DNA of 35,676 nucleotides from a virus, in IMG/VR virus record IMGVR_UViG_3300045120_000076, positions 1 through 35,676 of that record. One strand, written 5' to 3'. Made by a program: the position numbers and the translations under genes. The notes below the pieces were generated by a model that saw nothing but the letters and a program-made list of their open reading frames with translations, ran no database searches and was not told where the DNA came from. Below are positions 25,270 through 30,475 of this stretch, one piece after another. Positions within the stretch are counted from its first letter, which is position 1. Every line of letters begins with the position of its first letter.

Positions 25270-26013
25270 ATGAGTCGCTTCACCGGCAGTAACCCGTTCG
25301 ACAACGGGGAGAACGAGCCCACCGCACTGAGTGACGCGGTGGCAGTGCTAGGGGAGCTGCGATTCGATTCGCCGCTACTCATCAGTGACACAGGGTCGCG
25401 CGATGACGGGGTGACAGAAGCAGCGTTGGCGGATAGCGTCATTGTGCTGTCCACTCAGGTGATGGATGCCATCCATGGTGAGGCGTTGGCTATCAACGCA
25501 CAGCGTGACAGTGACCAGCGGGCACGATTCGTCGAGTCTCAGTACCGCGCTCTGTACGGCAACATTCAGACCACGATGGCGAAGTACGCGAAGCAGGGTG
25601 AATGGTGCTCGGTCAAGGATGACGCAAGCCGGGACGCTGGTGTCCGTCCGCTCACTGACACGGCAACGATGCGCCTCACCATCGAGTGTGAGGTAGTCGT
25701 GCGTGTCGAACGGCCGCAGCATCGTCTCACTGATGTGGAGTACGCGCAGCGTGACGTTGACGCGAAGAGCTACTACTCATCGCAGCCGTACTCCCACCAG
25801 CGCCTTCAGTCGGCACTGAACGGCCAGCACTACGGTGGGACGATCGAACTGGGTGACACCCTCACCACAATCGAGGATGAGGGTTTCAGCGTCACGGCTG
25901 TGACGGTCGAAGAAATGACGCCATTCGACCGATTCAGTGACGAGGTGTACACCTTCGAGCCCGACAGGGCACTCTCGCAAGAGGTGCGCGGTCTGATCGA
26001 GGTGGAAGCCTGA
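25270..26013 (+). CDS. Protein of unknown function, first rightward gene, insulated by a strong terminator
   Basis: 247 residues from ATG 25270, with AAGGGTGG about five bases upstream; a GTG three codons earlier leaves no room for a ribosome-binding site. The acidic N-terminus contains two Asp/Glu-rich stretches. The middle is helical (QRARFVESQYRALYGNIQTT), then a beta-rich part (TMRLTIECEVVVRVERP) and a Tyr/Ser/Gln-rich segment. No family recognised. Codon use is more GC-rich, especially at third positions, than in the virion genes. The gene stands alone: divergent control region before it and a strong terminator seven bases after it. That fits an early, highly expressed host-takeover or DNA-binding protein, but no function can be read. 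Confidence 0.75.
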   Translation: MSRFTGSNPFDNGENEPTALSDAVAVLGELRFDSPLLISDTGSRDDGVTEAALADSVIVLSTQVMDAIHGEALAINAQRDSDQRARFVESQYRALYGNIQTTMAKYAKQGEWCSVKDDASRDAGVRPLTDTATMRLTIECEVVVRVERPQHRLTDVEYAQRDVDAKSYYSSQPYSHQRLQSALNGQHYGGTIELGDTLTTIEDEGFSVTAVTVEEMTPFDRFSDEVYTFEPDRALSQEVRGLIEVEA

Positions 26014-26019
26014 CATGAG

Positions 26020-26053
26020 ATAGGGGGCACCGTAAGGTGCCCCCTATTTTTTT
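26020..26053 (+). terminator. Strong intrinsic terminator
   Basis: A perfect 12-base-pair stem (26020-26031 with 26036-26047), GTAA tetraloop and a run of seven T. It ends the preceding single-gene transcript and isolates it from the next. Confidence 0.95.
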
Positions 26054-26120
26054 CGGTTCGCAACTACAAACTGCCTAACCTTACCGCAACGACAAACCGC
26101 CACAACTAACCGAGTCCGCA

Positions 26121-26156
26121 AAAGCATATGTGTATGGCTAAAAGCATATGTGTATG
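26121..26156 (+). repeat. Tandem direct repeat, 20-base period, upstream of the second rightward gene
   Basis: AAAGCATATGTGTATG occurs at 26121-26136 and again at 26141-26156, so the start-to-start distance is 20 bases (two helical turns). Each copy contains CATATG. It lies about 110 bases upstream of a promoter in a non-coding stretch (26054-26331) that otherwise holds one dispersed CGACAGGG motif, an inverted repeat and the promoter. Paired identical sites on the same helix face suggest an activator or replication-initiator binding site. Confidence 0.7.
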
Positions 26157-26216
26157 TTCATGCGCCGACAGGGCCGATGGTCACATGCCGCTAAGTCCAC
26201 TCTTCGCTACGTCACT

Positions 26217-26239
26217 AGCACACCCGAACGGGTGATGCT
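26217..26239. repeat. Inverted repeat, operator-like
   Basis: CACCCG-AA-CGGGTG (26221-26234) is a perfect palindrome with a two-base centre, and it extends outward to AGCA/TGCT with a single unpaired base. It lies about 35 bases upstream of the GGGGAAC element of the next promoter, so it may be a protein-binding site. Confidence 0.5.
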
Positions 26240-26267
26240 GAACTTAGGTGAGAATGCTTCACGATTT

Positions 26268-26299
26268 GGGGAACACTGAGTCTCCCCATCCGTTATACT
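26268..26299 (+). promoter_or_regulatory. Rightward promoter module, copy 1 (ECF-like -35/-10 overlapping TATACT)
   Basis: GGGGAAC (26268-26274), then 13 variable bases, then ATCCGTTATACT (26288-26299). GGAAC-N16-CGTT fits the general pattern of ECF-sigma promoters of actinobacteria, and TATACT is a good sigma70 -10. The transcript would start near 26306, giving a 26-base leader with GAAAGG before the gene. The same module with identical spacing recurs at 27590-27621. Confidence 0.65.
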
Positions 26300-26331
26300 G
26301 ATGTAAGCCCCCAACACGAAAGGCCGACACC

Positions 26332-27216
26332 ATGTCTGCACCTCGCATCCCATCCATCGACTCGATCCCTGCTCTCCCATCCGACCTTCAGGAGTCCCGC
26401 AACCCCACTCACAAGTTCAGTGTCCAGATGCTCAAGCTTGGCTTGGAGACCCTGACCGAGCAACTCACTGTTGCCACTCGCTACCAGCAAGCCCAAACCT
26501 CATCCGACGATCTGCTCCTTGATGAGGATACCGACATCCATGAGGTCAAGGCTTACCAGGAAGCCATGTCCCGCATGGAAGCTGCCAACGAAGCAGCACG
26601 TGCCCAGTACGAAGAGCAGATCAAAGCCAATGAGGCTAAGCTCAACGATCAGTACCGTGAACCGGCTCTCGCTGCGCTCAATGTGGATACCGGGATCACC
26701 CCGGAAGATTACGGTCTCAGCATCCAAGCCAGCAAAGAAATGATCGCTAACCTCAAGTCGCAGGCTACCTTGCTTGCGAAGCAGGGTTTCCCATCCATGA
26801 CAGAATGGGCTAAGGCCATCCCTTCAGTGTCCGGCTCACTCTCTGCCTCTGATGCCAAGTCAGGTGAAGCCAAGTCCTTCACCCCCAAGTTCCTTACCGT
26901 GACCATCAACGGTGAATCTCAGACCAAGGTGCGCGGCGCAGACATCACTGCCAAGCTCAAGATCACACGTGAACAGTTCCTCACTGCCTTCACTGCACCA
27001 TGGGCCGGAGATAAGAAAGTCTGGGAGGACGCTAACCCCGGCTTCACCCACACCTTCCCCATCACCAAGAATGACCAGACCTACACTGTCACTGTAGTGA
27101 AGGCCAGTAAGACCAAGGCTGAGACCCCAGGTTACGTCGATCCCAACGCTAACCAGCCAGTCGATGGTTCCAATGAGGTTGCACCTACCGATAACGACGC
27201 GCCTGTAGCGTTCTGA
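26332..27216 (+). CDS. Probably highly expressed coiled-coil protein of unknown function
   Basis: 294 residues. Residues about 25-155 are helical and charged (VKAYQEAMSRMEAANEAARA is coiled-coil-like). Residues about 180-265 form a small alpha/beta domain (KFLTVTINGESQTKVRGADI, FTHTFPITKNDQTYTVTVVK). The last 25 are acidic and unstructured, ending DNDAPVAF, loosely like the acidic tip of single-strand binding proteins. Codon use favours a narrow set (GCC, AAG, CTC, ACC), and the gene has its own promoter and terminator, so it is probably made in large amounts early. It is one of the longest stretches without the dispersed CGACAGG motif. A DNA-binding or SSB-like role is a guess. Confidence 0.72.
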   Translation: MSAPRIPSIDSIPALPSDLQESRNPTHKFSVQMLKLGLETLTEQLTVATRYQQAQTSSDDLLLDEDTDIHEVKAYQEAMSRMEAANEAARAQYEEQIKANEAKLNDQYREPALAALNVDTGITPEDYGLSIQASKEMIANLKSQATLLAKQGFPSMTEWAKAIPSVSGSLSASDAKSGEAKSFTPKFLTVTINGESQTKVRGADITAKLKITREQFLTAFTAPWAGDKKVWEDANPGFTHTFPITKNDQTYTVTVVKASKTKAETPGYVDPNANQPVDGSNEVAPTDNDAPVAF

Positions 27217-27230
27217 TCGTTCATCTAATT

Positions 27231-27264
27231 AGGGTCATCACCCGCAAGGGTGGTGGCCCTTTTT
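27231..27264 (+). terminator. Intrinsic terminator
   Basis: A 13-base-pair stem (27231-27243 with 27248-27260, two G-T pairs), GCAA tetraloop and TTTTT. Together with the promoter at 26268 it defines a single-gene transcription unit. Confidence 0.92.
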
Positions 27265-27313
27265 AGTGTGCTCTCGACTCAACTATGTGTATCGTATGTG
27301 TCTACGCTATGCC

Positions 27314-27339
27314 CTCACCTAAGATGCTCACCTAAGATC
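27314..27339 (+). repeat. CTCACCTAAG repeats in the non-coding region
   Basis: CTCACCTAAGAT is repeated in tandem with a 13-base period here. The same 10-mer CTCACCTAAG recurs at 27730-27739, ten bases before the start of the next gene, and inverted at 26243-26252, upstream of the preceding promoter. All copies are in non-coding DNA of this 1.5-kb stretch. Candidate operators for one regulator or initiator sites. Confidence 0.6.
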
Positions 27340-27355
27340 CATGCACTTTCATGTT

Positions 27356-27435
27356 CCTGTACGCTAGTGTACGGGTAGATATGAGAGATACTATCGCAAG
27401 AGCTTGTATCTCAATCTACCCTACCAAACCCGTAC
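27356..27435 (+). other. Nested and competing hairpins in a 535-base non-coding region
   Basis: A long imperfect stem pairs 27373-27380 with 27414-27421 and 27385-27391 with 27406-27412, with a 14-base loop. The adjacent GTACGGG (27369-27375) can pair either with CCTGTAC (27356-27362) or with CCCGTAC (27429-27435), so the pairings exclude one another. The rest of 27265-27751 holds no ORF I can support, only the repeats and promoter listed separately. Possible RNA switch, small RNA or replication-origin structure. Confidence 0.55.
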
Positions 27436-27546
27436 TAACGTAGTCCCTAAGCCTCATGTGATACCGTGTAATTCGATAGCATAGACCTTACCATAAACCC
27501 ACTGGTCAAGACCCTTTCTCGAACACTTGTCCACACCCATCCATTT

Positions 27547-27613
27547 TCTCCCTCCCATCCAAACCATTTCTCAAGAATTATCACCCCATGGGGAACTCTT
27601 CTCCCTCCCATCC
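27547..27613 (+). repeat. Pyrimidine-rich direct repeat before promoter copy 2
   Basis: TCTCCCTCCCATCC occurs at 27547-27560 and 27600-27613 (53-base period); the second copy forms the spacer of the promoter. A shortened form is part of promoter copy 1. May be a regulatory binding site or a remnant of promoter duplication. Confidence 0.55.
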
Positions 27614-27621
27614 GTTATACT
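27590..27621 (+). promoter_or_regulatory. Rightward promoter module, copy 2
   Basis: GGGGAAC (27590-27596), 13 bases, ATCCGTTATACT (27610-27621): the same blocks and spacing as the module at 26268. The transcript would begin near 27628 and carry an unusually long leader of about 120 bases before the TTG start of the next gene, leaving room for leader regulation. It probably drives the chain of small genes up to about 30010. Confidence 0.65.
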
Positions 27622-27751
27622 AGTGTTAGCTCCCCGCTCCTGCTCCACCGCCGCACAATCCCGTCCAACCAAGATCATCAGTTTGACAGGACAATCCGCG
27701 CAGTAGTCGTACCTAACACACAGCAACCACTCACCTAAGAAAGGACCCTAA

Positions 27752-28348
27752 TTGCCCACCTTCAGCACAGCCGAGCGCGTAGTGATGGCGATGCGATACC
27801 TGCATCAGCATCCCGATCAGATACACACCTTTGACTCCCTGTCGAAAGCCATAGGCTGCCCGACAACTAGTCTCAGGAAAACTATCAATGTGGACTATCC
27901 AGCTACCTTCACCGTAAAGACAGGTGACATCTGGTTAGCTGATCCGATTGTGTGGCCCTTAGGTAGGCCCTTCACATTAGAGCCTGAGGACAACTCCCCC
28001 ATCGCTTCACATGAGATGAAGCCGCCTGACATGAACGACAGGCTACTGGAGATAGTTGAGAAGTTCGCTTCACCTCAAGCCCACTCAACTAAGTCCACAG
28101 CTTCCAAGACACCTGAGGATAAGTTCCTGGTCGAGAAGATGACTCAGCAGTACTACGATGAGGCAATGGCTCGTATCCCTCAAAATATGAAGGATCAGTA
28201 CACTCAGTTCCATGTGGACCGGGGAGATAGAACTAAATCCAAGTTCAGATATGATGCGATGAACTTTCACAAAGCAATGCTCATCAACATTATGTCGGCC
28301 ACAGCAGATGACCCAGCAGCTAACATTAAGGACAAGTACATCAAGTGA
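27752..28348 (+). CDS. Winged-helix-like protein of unknown function
   Basis: 198 residues with a TTG start chosen because AAAGGA lies eight bases upstream and no ATG is near. Residues about 5-60 (AERVVMAMRYLHQHPDQIHT, FDSLSKAIGCPTTSLRKTI) resemble a small winged-helix/MarR-type DNA-binding domain followed by a beta wing (FTVKTGDIWLAD). The C-terminal half is helical and charged. Perhaps a regulator of the early region. First gene of a chain in which nearly every junction overlaps. Confidence 0.65.
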   Translation: MPTFSTAERVVMAMRYLHQHPDQIHTFDSLSKAIGCPTTSLRKTINVDYPATFTVKTGDIWLADPIVWPLGRPFTLEPEDNSPIASHEMKPPDMNDRLLEIVEKFASPQAHSTKSTASKTPEDKFLVEKMTQQYYDEAMARIPQNMKDQYTQFHVDRGDRTKSKFRYDAMNFHKAMLINIMSATADDPAANIKDKYIK

Positions 28349-28587
28349 GCACACCGTACTGGTCAGACTTGAACCAGCACCTACTCATCGCACAAAAGGC
28401 ACAAGACCTACTCATCACTGACAAGGATAACAACAGTGGTTTGAATGATGATGAAAAGACCGACCTCAACTTCATCAGATATTGGCACATCCGTAGAGCG
28501 CAGCACATGATTAACGAGATTGACCCCCGAGGTTCGACAGGTGAGACAACACGTAAGCCATCTCTCGACATTGAAAGTGACTACTGA
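28345..28587 (+). CDS. Small helical protein, early region
   Basis: 80 residues. GTG start overlaps the previous stop (GTGA). Helical, charged, with two amphipathic stretches (HLLIAQKAQDLLITDKDNN; LNFIRYWHIRRAQHMINE). No family recognised; possibly a small inhibitor or adaptor protein. Its C-terminal tail is disordered. Confidence 0.6.
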   Translation: MSTPYWSDLNQHLLIAQKAQDLLITDKDNNSGLNDDEKTDLNFIRYWHIRRAQHMINEIDPRGSTGETTRKPSLDIESDY

Positions 28588-28588
28588 A

Positions 28589-28918
28589 ATGTATCTAGTT
28601 GAACCACGTAACCTCAACTCAGGCGACACTGTTGCCATCACCTATGAACCCAGTGAGACAGGTGTCTACAAGACCGTAGTGGGTATCTGGGTCGAGTCCT
28701 CATGGTCACAGTGGGACGCGGGCACTAACGTGCTCTACATCGAACTCAAAGAGGGCCATACCCTAGTGCGTGACATCGTGTCTGGAGATAACACTCTCGA
28801 CAAAGAGTTCTGGGATGAGTACATGGCTAACATTGATGAAGATGAACTCGACGGTGTGACCTTCTACCTCATCGAACCAACAGGCTATCTCACTATCATT
28901 CCTATCTTCGAGGACTAA
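28589..28918 (+). CDS. Small acidic beta-rich protein, early region
   Basis: 109 residues from ATG 28589, one base after the previous stop; an earlier in-frame TTG would run through the previous gene. Beta-rich start (MYLVEPRNLNSGDTVAITYE, KTVVGIWVESSW), then acidic helical part (FWDEYMANIDEDELDGV). Strong negative charge suggests a protein that mimics DNA or binds a basic partner, which is only an inference. Confidence 0.62.
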   Translation: MYLVEPRNLNSGDTVAITYEPSETGVYKTVVGIWVESSWSQWDAGTNVLYIELKEGHTLVRDIVSGDNTLDKEFWDEYMANIDEDELDGVTFYLIEPTGYLTIIPIFED

Positions 28919-28926
28919 CGATACCA

Positions 28927-29301
28927 TTGCGTAGAGCAGACAACACATCCCAACTCACTGAAGGTGCCATCCACTGTAGAGGTTTGGGCCACGTATGGGT
29001 CAGCTACACAGCTACCTACCAAAACATACCGAGACTTAAGTTCAAGGGCTACAATGTCACAGTGATCTGCGACAAGTGCGGCACACTCAAGCACTTCATG
29101 TTATCCATGCGGGGTGACTACTACCCAGCTACCTATACCTATGCTGACAACTACCTTCTGCCTGTCGGATACAAAGTAACGCGCGAGGACAAAGGCAACT
29201 TCAAGCTCGAAGCCCTGGCTGAGGCACTGGGTCAGGTGGTAATCCCTGTCGAAGATACTACAGTCACACCGATCTCACGATCACGAAAGAAACAAGCATG
29301 A
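28927..29301 (+). CDS. Zinc-binding protein of an actinophage-type family
   Basis: 124 residues; TTG start with AGGA 12 bases upstream. The spaced motif CRGLGHVWVSY...VICDKCGTLKHFMLSMRGDY...YTYADNYLLP matches a pattern I know from small Cys/His proteins of actinobacteriophages (C-x3-G-H-x-W, then C-x2-C-G-T, then a Y-x-Y-x-G-Y stretch). Likely a zinc-binding DNA- or RNA-associated protein. The function is unknown in that family. It supports an actinobacterial host. Confidence 0.7.
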   Translation: MRRADNTSQLTEGAIHCRGLGHVWVSYTATYQNIPRLKFKGYNVTVICDKCGTLKHFMLSMRGDYYPATYTYADNYLLPVGYKVTREDKGNFKLEALAEALGQVVIPVEDTTVTPISRSRKKQA

Positions 29302-29495
29302 ACTACACCCCATTTGAAAGGTCGATTGGACCCGACATGTCTGACCTCATCACACCCGATGAACTACTCGAACGAGAACTAGGTGAGGGTGGCTTCGTAG
29401 CCTACTACCTCGCCTATGAGATGCGGTATCTCAAGTCTCTCTATGACACACTCTCCCGCGAGTGGGAGTTCACCTTTGGAGTGAAGTACCTCTAA
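29298..29495 (+). CDS. Small acidic protein, early region
   Basis: 65 residues; ATGA overlap with the previous stop. Acidic and helical (PDELLERELGEGGFVAYYLA, then YEMRYLKSLYDTL). No family recognised. The stop overlaps the next ATG (TAATG). Confidence 0.6.
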   Translation: MNYTPFERSIGPDMSDLITPDELLERELGEGGFVAYYLAYEMRYLKSLYDTLSREWEFTFGVKYL

Positions 29496-29671
29496 TGCCA
29501 GAACACATGAGCAGAAGTCTACTTGATAACATCATTGGAATAGCTTCCAACATGAGGCAGTTTAGTGACACAGCACTATACGATGATGAAGTCGAAGAGC
29601 ATCTACAAGATGTCTACGCTGGCCTGTCAGAAGCCCAAGACATGGCTGAGGACATTGAGTTAAGCCTATGA
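29495..29671 (+). CDS. Small acidic helical protein, early region
   Basis: 58 residues from ATG 29495 (TAATG junction); a GTG 11 codons upstream would lie within the previous gene and is less likely. Mostly one or two amphipathic helices (RSLLDNIIGIASNMRQF, DVYAGLSEAQDMAEDIE), net negative. Unknown function; overlaps the next gene as ATGA. Confidence 0.6.
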   Translation: MPEHMSRSLLDNIIGIASNMRQFSDTALYDDEVEEHLQDVYAGLSEAQDMAEDIELSL

Positions 29672-29847
29672 CACAAGAACGTGACCTCAGGATCAAGCAG
29701 TACCTTGAGACCGCAGCACTATGTCGTGAACTGTCACTCAGCCAGACATCCTCATATGAGGGTTCCGACCTGGCTATCCGTCTTGGTAAGATGTGCTTCT
29801 ACTACATGAAGGTAGCAGCCAACCTATTCGACAGGGGTGACCAGTGA
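29668..29847 (+). CDS. 59-residue helical protein, early region
   Basis: Read by hand in the gap after the preceding gene; the ATG forms ATGA with its stop. Sequence starts MTQERDLRIKQYLETAALCR and ends YYMKVAANLFDRGDQ. Two helices with aromatic and Cys residues (LGKMCFYYMKVAANLF). The ATGA junction and the ribosome-binding site for the next gene inside its end support a true gene. Its last codons hold one copy of the dispersed CGACAGGG motif. Confidence 0.65.
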   Translation: MTQERDLRIKQYLETAALCRELSLSQTSSYEGSDLAIRLGKMCFYYMKVAANLFDRGDQ

Positions 29848-30013
29848 CTTGGATGACATGAGTACGTTCGGCTGGTTCCATCTCATATGCGGAACGATAC
29901 TTATGGCTGTCACTGCCATAGGGCAGCTATGGCTCATCACTGTATTCGGTGCGGCTCAAACACTGTTCGGCCTATGGTTCCTCATCTCAATTAGGGGAGG
30001 TGACCAGTGACTT
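29836..30013 (+). repeat. Duplicated gene-junction sequence
   Basis: GGTGACCAGTGACTT at 29836-29850 recurs at 29999-30013, in each case ending a gene (RGDQ or RGGDQ, then TGA) and carrying a ribosome-binding stretch (AGGGGTGA or AGGGGAGGTGA). It suggests that a gene was inserted or duplicated here, and that the copy after the second gene has lost its reading frame (GTGACTTAG). Confidence 0.6.
29849..30010 (+). CDS. Small two-helix membrane protein
   Basis: 53 residues from TTG 29849, which has AGGGGTGA eight bases upstream; an in-frame ATG at 29858 gives 50 residues but weaker spacing. Two hydrophobic helices, about WFHLICGTILMAVTAI and LWLITVFGAAQTLFGLWFLI, end in SIRGGDQ. It might be a holin, an antiholin or a superinfection-exclusion protein; nothing decides. 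The final 15 bases repeat the end of the preceding gene. From 30011 to 30074 I see only the leader of the next gene. Confidence 0.6.
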   Translation: MDDMSTFGWFHLICGTILMAVTAIGQLWLITVFGAAQTLFGLWFLISIRGGDQ

Positions 30014-30074
30014 AGCTGAGCATCGTTCCACTCAAATCCACTCGACAAATCCCAAAGCCTAGAAAGGCACACAC

Positions 30075-30374
30075 ATGTCCCTCAACCTCTTCCCCGTCAC
30101 TGAGCTTGCCGATGTGAAGGTCGGCAGGGTGGTCAGCGCAACCTTCAAGTCACGTGTCGATGACCGTGAGTACAACGTCACCGGTAAGGTGACCGGTCTC
30201 GATGTCGTCCCCAATGGTAAGGTGAAGGTCACACTGGAACCGTCCATGACCATCCTCAAGGAGGACCCTAATCACCCCGAGGATGAACTCAAGGTGAACA
30301 CCAGTATGGTGTTCGCAGGGTTCTATCCGTTCGATGACACCGAGCAACTGGTGGAAGCCTACATCGTCGCCTGA
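30075..30374 (+). CDS. Small beta-rich protein, probably highly expressed
   Basis: 99 residues; GAAAGG upstream of ATG. Beta-strand pattern throughout (FPVTELADVKVGRVVSATFK, YNVTGKVTGLDVVPNGKVKV, TLEPSMTILKED) with an OB- or SH3-like look and codon use biased to a few codons. Such small beta barrels are often nucleic-acid or protein binders. No family identified. It is followed directly by a large hairpin and the helicase promoter. Confidence 0.65.
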   Translation: MSLNLFPVTELADVKVGRVVSATFKSRVDDREYNVTGKVTGLDVVPNGKVKVTLEPSMTILKEDPNHPEDELKVNTSMVFAGFYPFDDTEQLVEAYIVA

Positions 30375-30388
30375 TGTAGCACCTAAGA

Positions 30389-30426
30389 CGATTGGGGGTC
30401 GGGGAACTTTCCTTGACCCCCAGTCG
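30389..30426 (+). terminator. Hairpin after the 99-residue gene, overlapping the helicase promoter
   Basis: A 12-base-pair stem (30389-30400 with 30415-30426, one G-T) with a 14-base loop that can extend the stem through further G-T pairs. No T-run follows; many actinobacterial terminators lack one. Its 3' arm contains part of the -35 box TTGACC (30413-30418) of the next promoter. Confidence 0.55.
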
Positions 30427-30441
30427 TTGAGGGTGTATACT
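30413..30441 (+). promoter_or_regulatory. Sigma70-type promoter for the SNF2 helicase
   Basis: TTGACC (30413-30418), 17-base spacer, TATACT (30436-30441). Transcription should begin near 30447-30449, just after the ATG at 30443, so that ATG cannot be the start on this transcript. Confidence 0.75.
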
Positions 30442-30475
30442 CATGTCTAATGTCTACTCTACTAGGAAACCACTA

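Noticed and set aside
25164-26117. AACCGAGTCC at 25164-25173 and 26108-26117 on either side of the insulated gene, as insertion-site repeats
   Set aside because: Only ten bases match and flanks differ; two copies of a 10-mer in these stretches can occur by chance.
26128-26233. A 34-codon frame (MCMAKSICVC...) across the direct repeats
   Set aside because: No ribosome-binding site, composition unlike the neighbouring genes, and it is created by the repeated CATATGTGTATG unit.
30443-30475. Upstream ATG as the helicase start
   Set aside because: The promoter's start point is predicted a few bases downstream of it, and it lacks a ribosome-binding site; 30476 has AGGA in front. It could still be used on read-through transcripts.
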